Shown: positions 16,247 through 25,503, counted from the stretch's first letter. The stretch is DNA of 64,000 nt from UBA1672 sp050633285 (GCA_050633285.1 JBOEGG010000001.1:682001-746000); one strand, 5' to 3'. Numbers and translations are program-made. The notes: generated by a model from the letters alone, not told the origin.

Positions 16247-17644
16247 ATGTCTATTAGGTTAAACTGTTTAAAATCTATAGCAGTTTTCACTGTCATTCTG
16301 GGGTGCTTGAATTCGTGCGCGCCTGTTGACGTGCCTGGTGCGCGTAATGTATCTGTGCCATCCCCGGCGATGGCGACGCAGCGCAAAGATGCGGTCAATG
16401 AAAAGCCTGATAGTGTGATTTACCTTCCTTTGGGGAGTGACGTCCTTGTACCTAAAACAAATGGTAGAACAGGCCTTCCAACCGAGGTTATCGGCCCGTT
16501 TGAATTGCGATCTGAAACGATTGCCGGAGCGTTACAGCTTATTATGGCGGATTATGAAGTGCCGATGGCCTTTGAAACTGATGAGGCCTTTACACGCACT
16601 GTGACTGTTGCAAACTTGCGTGGCCCCTTAAATGATGTTGTTAGGAAAATTTGTGCGCTTGCTGATCTGTACTGCTCATACGAGGATGGCCTTCTTATTG
16701 TTAAGGAAACGCAAACCTTTACCGTAACTGTTCCGCCGATCGGTGGGGAGACGGATGTTCTGGCAAGTCTTGCTGCCGGTGTCTCTGCGATTACGGGAGA
16801 GGATCCGATCACTGAAAGTGCAACGCGCACAATCATATACGAGGCCACAAACCGTACTTCAGGCCTTGTTGAGCGTTATTTTCAGCGTGTCCGCGCCAGT
16901 ACGGCTCTGATCGTTTTTGAGGTATATATATGGGAGGTTTCTCTCACGAGTGGAAATTCAACAGGGATCGATTGGCAAGGGATCGATACGTTCGGAAAGT
17001 TTGCATCAGGCATTGATATAACGGGCGCTGTGGGGGCGAATTTCTCACCGATTAGTATTGGTTTGCCAACTACAGGCGGTGTGTCTTTCGGTTCTGATGA
17101 TGTGTTTCAGTTTATCTCTGAATATGGTGCTGTCAAAACAATATCTCAGCCGCAGATTACGGTTCTCTCAGGTGCGGAGGCAAGTTTGCGCGCCGCTGAT
17201 ACTGTGAATTATGTATCTTCATTGACGCGCTCAACAGAAGATGGGGAAACCACTGTGTCAACGGAAACCGATTCTGTGGATACTGGTTTTACTTTAACAA
17301 TTGCCAGTCGTTGGGATAATGCGACGGTATATGGAACGATAGAGATTAACCTGCAAGAGTTTCGCGGGTTTCAGGACTTTGATGCGGATGGCACAATCTT
17401 ACAGTTACCTGAAACAACTGAGCGTGAACTATCTACCCAAATTCGTATTCGCCCTGGGGATTCTCTTTTGATTGCAGGGCTTGTTCGGGAGAATGATGAG
17501 TTTGATAAAGCTGGCGCTGGCTTTGAAAGCCCTTTAATTCCGACGTCAAGAACTGCACGTATATCAAATAGAGAGCTTGTATTCCTACTACGTCCGCGTG
17601 TAATCGTTTATACATCGGATGGAATGATATCGGGAATTCGATAG
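16247..17644 (+). CDS. Type IVb pilus / type II-like secretin lipoprotein
   Basis: A 465-residue outer-membrane secretin. The signal peptide ends in possible lipoboxes (ILGC with C20, or LNSC with C24), so it is probably a lipoprotein. A small N-domain (about 75-155) resembles secretin/TonB short N-terminal and N1 folds. The C-terminal half (about 205-460) is the secretin beta-domain, with a VEVYIWEV-like segment at FEVYIWEVSL, the SQPQITVLSG motif and LLIAGLVRE. It is much shorter than PilQ or GspD and best resembles the BfpB / R64 PilN group. It opens the operon reaching to 25503 and would form the pore for the pilus or secreted pseudopilus. Confidence 0.85.
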   Translation: MSIRLNCLKSIAVFTVILGCLNSCAPVDVPGARNVSVPSPAMATQRKDAVNEKPDSVIYLPLGSDVLVPKTNGRTGLPTEVIGPFELRSETIAGALQLIMADYEVPMAFETDEAFTRTVTVANLRGPLNDVVRKICALADLYCSYEDGLLIVKETQTFTVTVPPIGGETDVLASLAAGVSAITGEDPITESATRTIIYEATNRTSGLVERYFQRVRASTALIVFEVYIWEVSLTSGNSTGIDWQGIDTFGKFASGIDITGAVGANFSPISIGLPTTGGVSFGSDDVFQFISEYGAVKTISQPQITVLSGAEASLRAADTVNYVSSLTRSTEDGETTVSTETDSVDTGFTLTIASRWDNATVYGTIEINLQEFRGFQDFDADGTILQLPETTERELSTQIRIRPGDSLLIAGLVRENDEFDKAGAGFESPLIPTSRTARISNRELVFLLRPRVIVYTSDGMISGIR

Positions 17645-17726
17645 TATTTGCTCTGATTACTATGCGTTTTATTTTGTGCGTATATGGCGCAAGTAATTAC
17701 AGCATATGATTTTTTTACAATTCATG

Positions 17727-17732
17727 TATAAT
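17727..17732 (+). promoter_or_regulatory. Candidate internal -10 element
   Basis: A perfect TATAAT lies in the 159-base gap between the secretin gene and the Ig-like protein gene. No convincing -35 hexamer is at the right distance, so an internal promoter for the downstream genes is possible but unproven. Confidence 0.3.
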
Positions 17733-17803
17733 ATGATTCGGTACGTCTTGCGTCATTCGATGCAAATATTTTTTACATTTAACATTAGTTGCCTTTTATT
17801 CTT

Positions 17804-19372
17804 ATGCGTTTGCATGGCATTTATAGATATTTATTTACTTTATTTATAACCACGGTCATCTGTATTGGCGGGAATACTTCTTATGCGCAATATCCTGGCT
17901 TTGATGCGCCGGGCGCACGTGGCGGAAGTGGTGTCGGTCTTGTCGCGGTGGAAAGTAATGTTGACGGTGGTGCAATCCCGATCGGTTCAGCTGCACAAGT
18001 CGTTGTCTTGTTTCGTAATGAGGGCGGACAACCTGTTCAAACCGGAAAAATAAACCTCTATCCATCTTCAAATGTGTCCGGGGATGTGACGTTAAACCAA
18101 TGTGGTGGCGATGTCTTACCCTCAGGTGCCGAATGTGCTGTTGCAATAACGGTAAAAGGTTTGCAAGCAGGGGCATGGCGTTTGGAAATGTTAATGTTGC
18201 ATAGTGGACGCTCTCGCCTTGTTACATCAACAATATCAGGAACAATTGAGGCAAGTGGAGATTCTTCCGATCATTTATCCAGTGATGTGGAAACTATCCC
18301 GAACGAACTTGACTTCGGTTCTCTGTCTGCCGGAAAAGTAATGGTAGAACCTGTGATCCTTCGTAATATAACATCCAACCCGATTGATATTTCGGATGTT
18401 ATCATTAACTCATCGGCAAGTTCTGGCTATACGGTTGAAACGGAATGTCAGAAACTGCAACCGGGACAGGCATGTATTGCTACAATCACTTGGGCTCCAC
18501 AGAAAAAAGGCCCATCAAGTGGCGTGCTGGTCATAAAACATAGCGGCCCTACAGCATTGGCAAGTGTCTCACTGTCAGGTGATTATCAACCGGATGAAAT
18601 TGATGAGGCTGAAATTTTCCCCGAAGCTGTTCCGGGCAAAGGGCTACTTGTATCCTCACAGACAGAAGTTGAGTTTGGAGATTCTGTTGCATCTGCGTCA
18701 ACAATTACGGTCTCTTTGGTCAATGTCGGAGATTCACCTTTGTCTTTAAGTGACATTAAGATATCCGGTGCAGATAATGGTCTTAGTCTGGCAAATACCG
18801 GATGCGCTGTCGGGGCAGTTTTACAACCAATTGAAGCCTGCCCTCTGACGTTAACATGGTCTCCAACGCGTATCGGAAGCCTGCTTGATGATGTTCAGGT
18901 TCTACATGATGGCGCGCGTGGTATTCTTGTTCTACCTATCCGTGGCGAAGCAGATGCCGTGGTCAGTCAGGATCAAAAGGCAATTGTTCTGACACAGGCA
19001 CCGACAAAAATAATAGGTAGTGATGATGTTACCGCACCGCGTCCGCAGCGAACATCAGACTCTGCGCCCACACCACCAAGAAACACGACGATCAATGCGG
19101 CGAGTGCCTTGGATGGTCTGAAAATCACATCTTTTGCCCGCACACGCGCAATTGTGAACGGGCCAGGAGGTTCTCGCCTTGTCTTTGATAAAGAGCCAAT
19201 TATGCTTGGCGGTATTGTTTGGGATGTGGCTATTCAGTCCAACGGAATAGAATTTGCAAGTGGCGCAGATCGTATTTTATTAATTTTTGATAGATCTTTA
19301 TCTTCTATTAACCGCGTTTCGGGACAATCAAACCGTACTTCGTCTTCATCTCAAGATGATAACGCAAATTAA
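17804..19372 (+). CDS. Exported Ig-like repeat protein with PilP/GspC-like C-terminal domain
   Basis: A 522-residue exported protein (signal peptide about 1-29, probable cleavage after NTSYA). Three beta-rich repeats of about 100 residues (about 43-147, 162-260 and 280-383) have the look of ASH / choice-of-anchor D domains: VEFGDSVAS-type openings, NxGxxPL turns and one close cysteine pair each (C100/C111, C215/C224, C334/C346). A linker rich in Thr, Pro and Ser follows. A domain at about 436-496 (LDGLKITSFARTRAIVNGPG through LGGIVWDVAI to RILLIFD) resembles the periplasmic HR domain of GspC/PilP, which docks onto secretins. I infer a secretin-docking periplasmic connector. The ATG at 17804 is preferred to a TTG at 17789. 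The ribosome binding site is weak. Confidence 0.7.
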   Translation: MRLHGIYRYLFTLFITTVICIGGNTSYAQYPGFDAPGARGGSGVGLVAVESNVDGGAIPIGSAAQVVVLFRNEGGQPVQTGKINLYPSSNVSGDVTLNQCGGDVLPSGAECAVAITVKGLQAGAWRLEMLMLHSGRSRLVTSTISGTIEASGDSSDHLSSDVETIPNELDFGSLSAGKVMVEPVILRNITSNPIDISDVIINSSASSGYTVETECQKLQPGQACIATITWAPQKKGPSSGVLVIKHSGPTALASVSLSGDYQPDEIDEAEIFPEAVPGKGLLVSSQTEVEFGDSVASASTITVSLVNVGDSPLSLSDIKISGADNGLSLANTGCAVGAVLQPIEACPLTLTWSPTRIGSLLDDVQVLHDGARGILVLPIRGEADAVVSQDQKAIVLTQAPTKIIGSDDVTAPRPQRTSDSAPTPPRNTTINAASALDGLKITSFARTRAIVNGPGGSRLVFDKEPIMLGGIVWDVAIQSNGIEFASGADRILLIFDRSLSSINRVSGQSNRTSSSSQDDNAN

Positions 19373-19398
19373 TGTGTTAAAAAACGAGCAGGTTACAC

Positions 19399-21156
19399 AT
19401 GAGCGATGACATAAAATCTTCGGATAGCAATGCGGCACAGGGCGAGACTGCGTTCGGTAATTATATTCAAAAAAAGCAGTCCAAGCGCTTTTCTGAAGGC
19501 CGAGAGCGTTACCTTGATATGGTGCAAAAGGAGCGCGCCTTGTTATTAGAGCAAGGTGTATCCCGTTCAACAGAGCAATTGTTGGATATGGCGGGTGCTG
19601 TTGGTCAATCCGAAGTTGAAGATGATGTGATAAAAGACCGTGCAACGGGCGATCAGCTGCGCGCGGTTTTACCTGTGCAATCATGGCTTCCCTTACGTAT
19701 TCACTTGATAGGCTTGCGTGATGGAGTGCTCAAGATTGCTCCACTTCATGATTTAAACGAACGTCAGCTGGATAGTCTGACATGTACGGCGCAGCGAAGT
19801 GGCTTTAAAATTGATGATGTAGAGGTCGAAATATGGGATCGTAAGGAGCTTATGGATACTTTGCGTTCTGTCCATGACCTTTCGGCAGACCGTTGTGAAA
19901 AAACACTGTCGCTTTGGCTGTCAGATACGGATAACGGCCTTCTCCTAAACCAATTTCAACGTGATATGATGGCAGAGGCATTACAAATGCGCGCTTCTGA
20001 TATTCATTTGTTACAAGATAATAACCCGGCATCACCAAATTGGATACAATACAGGATCGATGGCGATTTGATCCCAATGCACTTGCTACCCGGTGAGGCG
20101 ATGGCACGTTTAACAACATTGCTAAAACGTGAGGCAGGGTTAAATTTCGGGGATAGAACAACGCCAAAGGATGGGCGTTTTGGTTTTCAATGGCAGGGAC
20201 GGACAATTGATGTGCGTGTCGCCGCAGGGCCACAGGCACAGGATGGGGAGAAGCTTACTCTACGTTTACTTGATCGTGCATCCTTAAAAGGTTTTGATGA
20301 CTTATTCCGCCGTAATGAAGACGTTGCCGAGTATCTGTCAAAGTCATTATCACCTGAAATTAAAGGTGGAGGCGGATTGATCTTACTGTCTGGGCCAACT
20401 GGTTCTGGTAAAACAACAACGCTTTATGCCTGTTTACAACAAATTGACAGACGTCGCAGACATGTTTTAACGATTGAAGATCCGATTGAGTATGAGTTGC
20501 GTTATGCAACACAATGGCAAGTGCGACCCGAAATGCCGGGTGGTTCGTTCGCCGATTTAATACGTGCTTCTATGCGTCATGACCCTGATTATATTGTGAT
20601 CGGAGAAATGCGTGATGCAGATACGGTTGAAACAGCGTTAAGAGCCGCAGAGTCCGGTCACACAGTTATTTCAACCATCCATGCGGATACCGCCCTTCAA
20701 ACATTTGAGCGTTTACGCTCCCTTATGCCCTCAGAGCGAGAACGCTCCTCCACATATACACTCGCTCAGCAAGTCGGGGCAATTCTTAATCAACGTTTGG
20801 TCCGGACACTCTGTCAGGGGTGTGCGCATACTTCTGTAGCTGAAGAAACGTTGGATGAGTTATTTATAACGCAGTTGGGTATAGATAAAACGCAAAAGGT
20901 TAAAACGCATAATACAAGCGGCTGTGATTTATGTAATCGTACCGGTATTACGGGGCGTACCCTGCTGTTGGATTCACTGCAAATTGCATTGGGGCCGGGA
21001 CAGCGTAATGGTATTTACAAAGCCTTAATAGGAAACGTGAATAATATATTAGAGGAAGAGGGCATTGTTGTGCACACCCGCAAGGAGGGACTTGTGGATT
21101 TGGTGATATCAGGTTTGGTTGATCCGCATGCGGCGCTGTCTTACCTTGAAGAATAA
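19399..21156 (+). CDS. GspE/PilB-type pilus assembly ATPase
   Basis: A 585-residue cytoplasmic hexameric ATPase that powers pilin polymerisation. The Walker A motif GPTGSGKTTTLYA begins at about residue 332, followed by the Asp box (LTIEDPIEYEL), a Walker B region (YIVIGEMRDADT) and the His box (TVISTIHADT). A tetracysteine zinc motif lies near the C-terminus (LCQGCAH, then CDLCNRTG), typical of GspE/PilB and R64 PilQ. The first 190 or so residues are a less conserved N-domain. The start at 19399 is an ATG 26 bases after the previous stop. No PilT-type retraction ATPase is in the window. Confidence 0.93.
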   Translation: MSDDIKSSDSNAAQGETAFGNYIQKKQSKRFSEGRERYLDMVQKERALLLEQGVSRSTEQLLDMAGAVGQSEVEDDVIKDRATGDQLRAVLPVQSWLPLRIHLIGLRDGVLKIAPLHDLNERQLDSLTCTAQRSGFKIDDVEVEIWDRKELMDTLRSVHDLSADRCEKTLSLWLSDTDNGLLLNQFQRDMMAEALQMRASDIHLLQDNNPASPNWIQYRIDGDLIPMHLLPGEAMARLTTLLKREAGLNFGDRTTPKDGRFGFQWQGRTIDVRVAAGPQAQDGEKLTLRLLDRASLKGFDDLFRRNEDVAEYLSKSLSPEIKGGGGLILLSGPTGSGKTTTLYACLQQIDRRRRHVLTIEDPIEYELRYATQWQVRPEMPGGSFADLIRASMRHDPDYIVIGEMRDADTVETALRAAESGHTVISTIHADTALQTFERLRSLMPSERERSSTYTLAQQVGAILNQRLVRTLCQGCAHTSVAEETLDELFITQLGIDKTQKVKTHNTSGCDLCNRTGITGRTLLLDSLQIALGPGQRNGIYKALIGNVNNILEEEGIVVHTRKEGLVDLVISGLVDPHAALSYLEE

Positions 21157-21193
21157 TACTGCGTATTTGATGTATTGGAGTTGGTAGCAAAGA

Positions 21194-22411
21194 ATGCAGC
21201 AGTGGATTGCAGAAATCGCATATGAAACGACATCCGGGCCAAAACGGGCGACGGAGTCTTTTTACCTGCCAACAATTGAAGATGTTCGCAGTGCTATCTC
21301 GAAGCAGGGAGGCTATGCCCTAAAAATTCGTCCTTATAATCGCTCTCCGCTAGAGCGCTTACTTGCACGTTCTACATGGTGGCAGGTGCAATTGCTGCGC
21401 GGTATTCAATTTAGGTCAAATTCAACATCACCCGGGGTTGCTCTTTGGAAGATTATCGAAGCGGAAACAAACCCCAGACGTCAAAATATCCTCGCTCCTG
21501 CGCGTGAAGCTTTATCCCGTGGTTTAGGGGTTATTGATGCATTAAAAGCATTGAATATATTCGATCATGGCACTTTGGCTATTCTCGCAGGATCAGAGCG
21601 CGCCAATAAACTCGCAGAAGGTATCCCTCATGCGATTCAGGCCATTACACAAAAACGTAAAAATACACGCGCTATTGTCGGAACGCTTGCATGGCTTGGT
21701 TTTGATGTGTTTTCGATCGTCAGTTCGTTATGGGCAAGTAAGGACTTTGTACTGGGGTGGTTTAGAAATAACAAACCTGAGGATACGGAAAAACGTGAGC
21801 AATTGGACAGTGTTGTAAACAACCTTGATCTGACATGGGATATTCTTATATGGGTAGCTGTTCTATGTGGACTTCTGTTGAGTTGGTCTATCTTTTCATT
21901 TTGGATTAATCGCGGAAAAAGGGATTGGCCAACGGCAAAAATTGTACGAAAAATCCCGCTTATAGGATCGTATCTCAGGGATCTTGCTTTTGCAGATTCG
22001 ATGATGGCTGCGGCGCGAATGTTACGTGGGCGTGTGCAAATCGATTTGACGTTGAAACAATCAGAAGACGCATCTGCATCCCCGGAAGTAGCCGCATACT
22101 GGCGTGAGGCGGCATATAATTTGGAACGCGGTGTGGGATTGGGCGCAGCGCTTGATCGTAAACCATTAAAGCGCAGTGAGCGCTTGGAAATCGCGGGCTT
22201 GTCTGATCTTGGCCAAGTTGCTACAGTGATGGAGTCAATTGCAGAGATGCGTTCTGCCTCCGCAAAGACCACACACAAACTTATTGTGTGGGTGGCATTT
22301 GGATTAACGGCTGTATTTTTGGCAATAGCATTGGGGAGCGCTATTTACGGCCTGATGATTATGAATATGGTCATGGATATTGGTATGAGTTCTATAACGG
22401 GTGCACATTAG
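21194..22411 (+). CDS. GspF/PilC-like inner-membrane platform protein
   Basis: A 405-residue protein with two related helical cytoplasmic domains (about 60-150 and 255-345) and three membrane segments (about 160-180, 215-240 and 355-395), the layout of GspF/PilC and R64 PilR. Motifs resemble the family: ALSRGLGVIDALKAL and, in the second half, LERGVGLGAALDR. It would couple ATPase motion to pilin extraction from the membrane. The ATG at 21194 lies 37 bases after the ATPase stop. Sequence similarity to classic GspF appears low, and the assignment leans on topology and operon context. Confidence 0.8.
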   Translation: MQQWIAEIAYETTSGPKRATESFYLPTIEDVRSAISKQGGYALKIRPYNRSPLERLLARSTWWQVQLLRGIQFRSNSTSPGVALWKIIEAETNPRRQNILAPAREALSRGLGVIDALKALNIFDHGTLAILAGSERANKLAEGIPHAIQAITQKRKNTRAIVGTLAWLGFDVFSIVSSLWASKDFVLGWFRNNKPEDTEKREQLDSVVNNLDLTWDILIWVAVLCGLLLSWSIFSFWINRGKRDWPTAKIVRKIPLIGSYLRDLAFADSMMAAARMLRGRVQIDLTLKQSEDASASPEVAAYWREAAYNLERGVGLGAALDRKPLKRSERLEIAGLSDLGQVATVMESIAEMRSASAKTTHKLIVWVAFGLTAVFLAIALGSAIYGLMIMNMVMDIGMSSITGAH

Positions 22412-22422
22412 GTAGGTTTCTT

Positions 22423-23430
22423 TTGGATTTAAAATCAGATCAAGATACGCAAGATGATCAGGCCGGAGAGCAAAAAACTCCTGCGCGGCCCCGCGCCGGA
22501 ATGGCTGATTTCTTTGCAGGAGAGAAGAAAGAATTTAAACGTGATCTGCAACCGTACCTTCCACAAGATATGATTGGTGGAATGCTCCCCCATATTCAAG
22601 GGATGGAGGATGAAGCCGTCTGGAACGCAGCTTCAGAAGGGTGCGGTACGGAAAAAGTACATTATGCATATAGTATAGAAGGCGGTTATATTTGGTATCT
22701 TGCATGTCCATCTGCATCTTTTGCCTCGAACCCGGACAGTTGGTGTCCGCTTGCGGCCGCTTTACCGGGGAATAGTGAGTTTTGGGATCGCGAAACAGTC
22801 TATTTGTATGAGCAAGAGGGAACGGCCTCTGCCTTGCGTTGGGATCCGGAAACTTCACGTATGCAGGTGTTTTTAGGAGCATCCAGAACGATATTACCAC
22901 GTGTACAAAGCATGGATACTAATTTTGTCACGATCAATTCCGAGATTGCAGATGTCGTGCCGTGGCGGAATAAAATGTTACGCACCGAAAAATTGTCACG
23001 CGCTGTTGTGCGTACGCTCATTTTATCGGGATTGGTTGTGAATTTAATTGCCATGGCAATATTGGTTATAAACCTTATATCTATCGGTTTTCTAACCCGT
23101 GATATGGAGAGCATAAAACAGCAAACGGATAAGGCTGCGCTTGAGCTCATGCAAAATGCGAATAGTGTCATGCAGAGTAATACAATTAAACATATGGTGC
23201 GGGTACAACAATTATTAGATAGTCTCGCCTCATCAAATGGATATCTTGTGTCCTATGAAGTGCAGGGAAAGAATGTGAAGTGGAGTGCACTTGTTTCTGA
23301 CAGTCTGGCATCCGAGGCGATTGAGGATACAACTTTGCGTGAAATCACGAATGGAAGAATACGAACCTATGCACCAAAGACAGATGGTCTAAATAAAGAC
23401 GGTAAAGTGCGTATAAATGGCAAAAAATAA
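22423..23430 (+). CDS. Pilus assembly platform protein, PilO(R64)/GspL-like topology
   Basis: About 335 residues. An N-terminal cytoplasmic domain of about 200 residues contains a conserved-looking patch (GGYIWYLACPSASF). One membrane helix follows at about 205-230 (LSGLVVNLIAMAILVINLIS), then a coiled coil and a small periplasmic domain. This is the bitopic layout of GspL, or of R64 PilO/BfpC-like proteins, which link the ATPase to the periplasm. The start is unclear: the frame is open back to a GTG at 22288 inside gspF. A TTG at 22423 is behind a weak TAGGTAGG site, and an ATG lies at 22501. I choose 22423 because it avoids a large overlap. I cannot name the family with certainty. Confidence 0.7.
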   Translation: MDLKSDQDTQDDQAGEQKTPARPRAGMADFFAGEKKEFKRDLQPYLPQDMIGGMLPHIQGMEDEAVWNAASEGCGTEKVHYAYSIEGGYIWYLACPSASFASNPDSWCPLAAALPGNSEFWDRETVYLYEQEGTASALRWDPETSRMQVFLGASRTILPRVQSMDTNFVTINSEIADVVPWRNKMLRTEKLSRAVVRTLILSGLVVNLIAMAILVINLISIGFLTRDMESIKQQTDKAALELMQNANSVMQSNTIKHMVRVQQLLDSLASSNGYLVSYEVQGKNVKWSALVSDSLASEAIEDTTLREITNGRIRTYAPKTDGLNKDGKVRINGKK

Positions 23431-23454
23431 CAAAGTGGCAGGAAAGAGGATTTT

Positions 23455-23997
23455 GTGGACCTGAAGGCTTTAAATTTTGACTGGCGGACAATCGGAAGAT
23501 ATCTAAATCCGAAAGCCTTGGATGATGTGAATAGCCTTCTTGAGAAGCTGCCTCATCATACCAACAAAGTGCTGCTGATAATTGCTGCTGTAATTTGGGT
23601 GATTGCGTTTGCATTAGGGTTATACACAACTGTTAAAATGCAAGAAATGTCCGAACTCGTCGTGAAACGTGAAGAAGCACAGGGCTTGTTGCCTGCCGTA
23701 CCGAAGTTAAAAGATAACCCCGTTCATGCAAAAGAGCTTGCCTCTTTTGTGGATGAGTTACAAAAAATATACAAAGGCCTTGAAATAAAAGGTAATTCAT
23801 CGAATATTGTAATACGAGCGAAGGCTACATCAAGTTTTGGTCAATTTCGTGAAGCGATCGGGCATATTCAAAATGGTGGTGATGGTTGGCACGTTGATGT
23901 AGAAAAATTATGTGTTGGCAGAGAATGTAAACAATATCCTCTGGCTGCAGTTTTAAAAATTAATAAAGTTACGGTTGAGCGAGCGACGGCTAATTAA
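23455..23997 (+). CDS. GspM/PilO-like bitopic pilus assembly protein, GTG start
   Basis: A 180-residue protein. A cytoplasmic stretch (1-38) precedes one membrane helix (about 39-60), a short coiled coil and a periplasmic domain of about 100 residues with a ferredoxin-like feel. It contains the cysteine pair C167/C172 or nearby (KLCVGRECKQY). This is the topology of GspM and PilO, which pair with GspL/PilN. The GTG at 23455 sits behind an excellent AGGAAAGAGGA site, which settles the start. It is 24 bases downstream of the previous gene. The assignment rests on topology and position. Confidence 0.7.
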   Translation: MDLKALNFDWRTIGRYLNPKALDDVNSLLEKLPHHTNKVLLIIAAVIWVIAFALGLYTTVKMQEMSELVVKREEAQGLLPAVPKLKDNPVHAKELASFVDELQKIYKGLEIKGNSSNIVIRAKATSSFGQFREAIGHIQNGGDGWHVDVEKLCVGRECKQYPLAAVLKINKVTVERATAN

Positions 23998-24033
23998 CAG
24001 GTGCTTTACATGTGTATGAAAGAGACATGACTT

Positions 24034-24750
24034 ATGGTCTTTGAAATTAAAAAAAGAAAACGAGCGGGGGCGGAAGATGGAAATGTTCTGTTCCTTATCC
24101 TCATTGCAGTCGCATTATTTGCTGCCCTGTCTTATGCGGTGACATCTTCTACACGCACCGGTGGCGGTGATGCGAGTGGGGAAACATTATTAATTCGTAG
24201 TGCACAGGTTACGCAGTACCCTGCGGGTATTAGTACGGCAATCGTCCGTATGATTATTGCGGGAGTTTCTGTAGATGAAATTCGTTTTAATCGTCCGGCG
24301 GAATATACCGATCTTGATACAAATGGTCTTGGTGTTTTCCACCCTTCTGGTGGTAAAGCCTCTTACGTCGCGGTACCTGCTGATATGATGTTTGATGGCA
24401 ATGCGGGACAATGGATATTTAATGGAGAGCTTGAAGTACCGGAGATCGGTATCGCGGATACAGGCGGAAATGACATTATTGGCTTTCTTGTTGGTTTGAA
24501 ACAATCAATCTGTATGCGTATTAACGAAGAGCATGGGTTAGGGGCGACAATCCCTGTTTTAAATGCAGATCGCTCAACTGAATATACAACGCGTATGTTT
24601 GATGATGGGACTACCGACTACGTTTTACCTACCGGTGATGTACCTGATATTGATGATGGTTCAGGTATGTTTGACGGTCAGCCTTTCGGGTGTTTCAGAA
24701 ATGCAGGCGGTGGTGATTACGTATATTACCATGTGGTGTTAGAGCGATAA
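24034..24750 (+). CDS. Pilin-like protein with non-canonical prepilin signal (1)
   Basis: A 238-residue protein. A basic leader (FEIKKRKRAGAED) is followed by GNVLFLILIAVALFAAL, then a soluble beta-rich body with repeated Asp and Gly. The leader-Gly-hydrophobic-helix layout matches type IV prepilins, with likely cleavage around the Gly. However, the near-invariant Glu at mature position 5 is absent, and the helix lacks the usual FTLIE start. It resembles the next gene's product only in this region. Two cysteines lie in the C-terminal half, in a position seen for a disulfide-bonded D region. It is probably a pilin or pseudopilin of the system encoded upstream. Confidence 0.7.
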   Translation: MVFEIKKRKRAGAEDGNVLFLILIAVALFAALSYAVTSSTRTGGGDASGETLLIRSAQVTQYPAGISTAIVRMIIAGVSVDEIRFNRPAEYTDLDTNGLGVFHPSGGKASYVAVPADMMFDGNAGQWIFNGELEVPEIGIADTGGNDIIGFLVGLKQSICMRINEEHGLGATIPVLNADRSTEYTTRMFDDGTTDYVLPTGDVPDIDDGSGMFDGQPFGCFRNAGGGDYVYYHVVLER

Positions 24751-24759
24751 GGTGAAAAT

Positions 24760-25503
24760 TTGAAAGATTTTCAAATACGAAGAGATATTGATAAACCAGA
24801 GCATGGAAGTGCTCTGGTTTATATTTTGATCGCTATTGCTCTTTTAGCTGCATTAACCTTTACATTTATGCAACCCTCCGGACAGCAAACCTCTTCACAA
24901 AATGCCTTTAAGGCTGTTTCTGATTTAAAAAGTCAGGTTGATATAATCCGTTCTGCGGTTCAGGGCTGTGTCCTATCTTATAAACGTGGGGATAGCTCCA
25001 TTGATATATCATCAGGTGGAACAGACCCAAATGCACGTCGTAATATGCCGATTAAGCCAAATTCCACACATTATGCTTCGGCAACGATTGGGCCAACGAC
25101 GGGACGCTTGGTTGCGGATATACGGTGTCCCGGAAATCCCGGCGGTAATGATGAAAATCATGAAAAGATATTTGGTGGTACGTCCGGAAAATTTATGCCT
25201 CCAACCCCTGACTTGTTTGAAGATTGGCAATATTATAACGGAACAGATGGCATATTTTTTTGGACGCAAACCAATAAAACGGACGCCTTTATCGCCACGG
25301 CATTGCAAAAGCTAGATGATAAGTTCTCGGAGTGCGAGGCAGATATCATAGATGCAACAGGCGGTGCAATTGATCTGGATAGTGATAGTCCTGCAGAAGT
25401 GTCCTGTCCAAGCGGTTATCGCTGTTTCCGTGTGCGTATGCCTATAAAACCAAGCGCAGTCTATAACGGTGATACTGATGGTGAAGAGGCTTCTTGCCCA
25501 TAA
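24760..25503 (+). CDS. Pilin-like protein with non-canonical prepilin signal (2), TTG start
   Basis: A 247-residue protein. The leader (KDFQIRRDIDKPEH) precedes GSALVYILIAIALLAAL, a pilin-like helix without Glu5. A helical stretch (SSQNAFKAVSDLKSQVDIIRS) follows, then a globular region with six or so cysteines, including two near the C-terminus. The start is a TTG at 24760, nine bases after the previous stop behind AAGGTG; I see no better start. Its stop is four bases from the convergent kinase gene, with no terminator evident. Major versus minor pilin status cannot be decided from sequence. Confidence 0.7.
   Translation: MKDFQIRRDIDKPEHGSALVYILIAIALLAALTFTFMQPSGQQTSSQNAFKAVSDLKSQVDIIRSAVQGCVLSYKRGDSSIDISSGGTDPNARRNMPIKPNSTHYASATIGPTTGRLVADIRCPGNPGGNDENHEKIFGGTSGKFMPPTPDLFEDWQYYNGTDGIFFWTQTNKTDAFIATALQKLDDKFSECEADIIDATGGAIDLDSDSPAEVSCPSGYRCFRVRMPIKPSAVYNGDTDGEEASCP

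Noticed and set aside
22288..22422. N-terminal extension of the GspL-like gene
   Set aside because: It would overlap the GspF-like gene by over 120 bases and start at a GTG without a ribosome binding site.
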